Positions 62,066 through 64,000 of a stretch of 64,000 bases of DNA are shown one piece after another. The stretch's first letter is position 1, and the number at the start of each line of letters is the position of its first letter. The notes beneath the pieces are model-generated. The model did no database searches and had not been told where the DNA came from. It was given only the letters and a program-made list of their open reading frames with translations. Source of the stretch: Nitrospirillum sp034653355 (GTDB lineage Bacteria; Pseudomonadota; Alphaproteobacteria; Azospirillales; Azospirillaceae); contig NZ_JAYEER010000001.1 of assembly GCF_034653355.1 (NCBI RefSeq), positions 930,001 through 994,000 on the forward strand, in the 5' to 3' direction. The translations under genes and the position numbers were made by a program.

Positions 62066-63487
62066 ATGGCGAAAGCAGACGGTCCATTCAATGAAATGGG
62101 CATGTCGGATGAGGTGCGCGGCCCGTATGCGGACATCGAGCGATGGCTGCGCGAAATGCCGTCCGACAAACTGGAACTGAAGCGCCGCGAGGCGGAAACG
62201 CTGTTCCGGCGTGTGGGCATCACCTTCGCGGTGTATACCGAGGGCGGCGATCCCGAACGGCTGATCCCCTTCGACATCATTCCCCGCGTGCTGGCGCGGG
62301 CCGAATGGGACAGGTTGTCACTGGGCCTGCAACAGCGGGTGAAGGCGCTGAACGCCTTCCTGGCCGACGTTTATGGTGAACGCCACATCCTGCGCGCGGG
62401 CAAGGTGCCGGAGCGCATGGTGCTGGGCAACGAAAGCTTCCGGCCCGAGATGCAGGGCTTCCTGCCCCCGGCCGGCGCCTACACCCATGTGGCCGGCATC
62501 GATATCGTCCGCCTGGATCCGGACAATTTCTATGTGCTGGAAGACAATTGCCGCACGCCCTCCGGCGTCTCCTACATGCTGGAGAACCGCGAGGCCATGC
62601 TGCGTCTGCTGCCCGATCTCTGCGGCATGCACAAGCTGGCGCCCGTCTCCCACTACCCGGAAGACCTGCTGGACACGCTGAAGTCGGTGGCGCCGCCGGC
62701 TTGCCGCGACGCGCCCACCGTGGCGGTGCTGACGCCCGGTTCTTACAACAGCGCCTATTACGAACACTCGTTCCTGGCCGATGAGATGGGCGTGGAACTG
62801 GTGGAGGGCAGCGACCTGTTCGTGGACGAGGGCTTCGTCTACATGCGCACCACCCAGGGGCCGAAGCGTGTGGATGTGCTGTACCGCCGCATCGACGACG
62901 ATTACCTGGACCCGCTGACCTTCCGTCCCGACAGCGCGCTGGGTGTGCCCGGCCTGTTCGCGGCCTATCGCGCCGGCCGGGTCACCCTGGCCAACGCCGT
63001 CGGCACCGGCATCGCGGACGATAAGGCGATTTATCCTTTCGTCCCCGAAATGATCCGCTTCTATCTTGGGGAAGAGCCGATATTGCTGAACGTCCCGACT
63101 TATCTTTGCGAACGGGACGACGACCGGAAGTATGTGCTGGAGCACCTGCATGAGCTGGTGGTGAAGGAGACGCGCGGGTCGGGCGGCTACGGTATGCTGA
63201 TCGGGCCGCAGTCCACCGCCGCCGATCGGGCGGCGTTCGCCGACCGCATCAGGGCGCGGCCGGCCGATTACATCGCCCAGCCGACGCTGGCGCTGTCCAC
63301 CTGCCCGACCTTCGTCGAACAGGGCATCGCCCCCCGCCATGTCGACCTGCGGCCCTTCGTGCTGAATGGGCGGGAGATCCGGGTCGTGCCGGGCGGCCTC
63401 ACCCGCGTGGCCTTGCGCGAGGGCTCCCTGGTGGTGAATTCCAGCCAGGGCGGCGGCACCAAAGACACCTGGGTACTGGAGCGCTGA
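62066..63487 (+). CDS. circularly permuted ATP-grasp protein
   Basis: 473 residues from ATG 62066 (MAKADGPFNEMG), with GGAAGGGG just upstream; ATG 62051 is possible. LIPFDIIPRVLARAEWDRLSLGLQQRVKALNAFL and FLADVYGERHILRAG are followed by DPDNFYVLEDNCRTPSGVSYMLENRE and VLTPGSYNSAYYEHSFLADEMG, then VVKETRGSGGYGMLIGP. These are the hallmarks of the permuted ATP-grasp/DUF404-407 family, predicted to make peptide-like bonds. The alpha-E gene follows after 3 bases. Confidence 0.92.
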   Translation: MAKADGPFNEMGMSDEVRGPYADIERWLREMPSDKLELKRREAETLFRRVGITFAVYTEGGDPERLIPFDIIPRVLARAEWDRLSLGLQQRVKALNAFLADVYGERHILRAGKVPERMVLGNESFRPEMQGFLPPAGAYTHVAGIDIVRLDPDNFYVLEDNCRTPSGVSYMLENREAMLRLLPDLCGMHKLAPVSHYPEDLLDTLKSVAPPACRDAPTVAVLTPGSYNSAYYEHSFLADEMGVELVEGSDLFVDEGFVYMRTTQGPKRVDVLYRRIDDDYLDPLTFRPDSALGVPGLFAAYRAGRVTLANAVGTGIADDKAIYPFVPEMIRFYLGEEPILLNVPTYLCERDDDRKYVLEHLHELVVKETRGSGGYGMLIGPQSTAADRAAFADRIRARPADYIAQPTLALSTCPTFVEQGIAPRHVDLRPFVLNGREIRVVPGGLTRVALREGSLVVNSSQGGGTKDTWVLER

Positions 63488-63490
63488 CGA

Positions 63491-64000
63491 ATGCTGAGCC
63501 GTACCGCAGACGGACTGTTCTGGCTGGCCCGCTATATGGAACGGGCGGCCAGCGTCGCGCGCCTGGTGCAGGTGGGCAACCGCATGTCCAACATGTCGCT
63601 GTCCCTGGACAATCCGGGCAACGAATGGCGTTCCACCCTGGTGGCGGCGGGGACGGAGCCGGGCTACCTCGCCAAGCATGGCGAGATCGTTCCCTCCCTG
63701 GTGCTGGACTACCTGGTGCTGGACCCGGAAAACCCGTCCAGCATCGTGTCCTGCATCGAGACCGCCCGCCGCAACGGCCGGGCCGTGCGCACCGCCCTGA
63801 CCGTGGACACGTGGGAGGCGCTGAACGAGACCTGGCAGCAGACCCGGGCCCTGAAGGCCGACCGCCTGGCGGCGGACAGCCTGCCCGGCCTGATGGACTG
63901 GGTGGTCCAGCGTTCCCTGCTGTTCTGCGGCAGCTACGCCAACACCATGCTGCGCAACGATGGCTACCTGTTCACCCACCTGGGCACGCTGCTGGAACGG
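63491..64000 (+). CDS. alpha-E domain (DUF403) protein, N-terminal part
   Basis: The gene starts at ATG 63491, 3 bases after the ATP-grasp stop, and runs off the window with ~170 residues present. It begins MLSRTADGLFWLARYMERAA, the standard alpha-E start, then RLVQVGNRMSNMSLSL and VSCIETARRNGRAVRTALTVDTWEALNETW. It works together with the ATP-grasp protein in an unknown peptide-ligation system; a transglutaminase-like gene often follows in this operon. Confidence 0.9.
   Translation, partial: MLSRTADGLFWLARYMERAASVARLVQVGNRMSNMSLSLDNPGNEWRSTLVAAGTEPGYLAKHGEIVPSLVLDYLVLDPENPSSIVSCIETARRNGRAVRTALTVDTWEALNETWQQTRALKADRLAADSLPGLMDWVVQRSLLFCGSYANTMLRNDGYLFTHLGTLLER

Overview
The window is uniformly GC-rich. 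It has the codon bias and family content of an alphaproteobacterium, probably of the Azospirillaceae/Rhodospirillales (Azospirillum/Nitrospirillum-like). This is inferred from two TonB receptors, MCPs including a soluble one with a C-terminal sensor, RND efflux, formate-dependent PurT and an ATP-grasp/alpha-E pair. No rRNA, tRNA, CRISPR array, prophage or insertion sequence was seen.

Layout. 0-2.5 kb: cobalamin lower-ligand and side-chain genes (bluB 3' end, cobD, cobC). 2.6-5.5 kb: a YbaK-type deacylase, an alpha/beta hydrolase and an MFS exporter. 5.8-10.2 kb: a TonB receptor, a YfiR-like periplasmic protein and an MCP. 10.3-14.5 kb: an asparagine synthetase behind a long hairpin, a monooxygenase-fold protein, a nucleotide-sugar epimerase, a small protein and a stand-alone TIR protein. 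14.7-19.2 kb: an RND efflux pump and its adaptor. 19.6-22.4 kb: two tandem ArsC/LMW-PTP proteins, one lacking its catalytic Cys, and a soluble MCP. 22.7-26.9 kb: ferredoxin-NADP reductase, a RES/Xre toxin-antitoxin pair, purT and purC. 27-29.6 kb: a TonB receptor behind a Zur-like box. 29.9-39.8 kb: serine dehydratase, transporters, regulators, a degenerate M19 dipeptidase, a GST and others. 39.8-43.8 kb: a DUF4173 membrane protein, response regulator and histidine kinase operon. 43.9-54.3 kb: a mixed set including an orphan msrQ, dacA and yeiH.

54.4-60.7 kb is the most interesting part, a compact, apparently undescribed RiPP locus. Two tandem precursors share an almost identical Nif11-like leader but have different long cores made almost only of Ala, Val, Gly, Ile, Thr and Ser. 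They are followed by a PoyD-type radical SAM peptide epimerase and a GNAT-like protein, with a large orphan FtsX-type permease transcribed divergently. The composition and enzyme resemble the polytheonamide/proteusin logic (alternating D-residues in a hydrophobic chain, a membrane-active beta-helix), but without the methyltransferases, dehydratase and protease of that pathway. The locus lies between yeiH and a YeiE-like LysR gene.

61.7-64 kb: an ATP-grasp/alpha-E operon that runs off the end.

Caution on quality: five genes (cobD, ybaK-like, hydrolase, asnB, FAD oxidoreductase) carry seven single-base frame breaks, mostly one base missing from a G/C run. This looks more like sequencing or assembly error than gene decay. 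They are annotated as full-length genes with the breaks marked.
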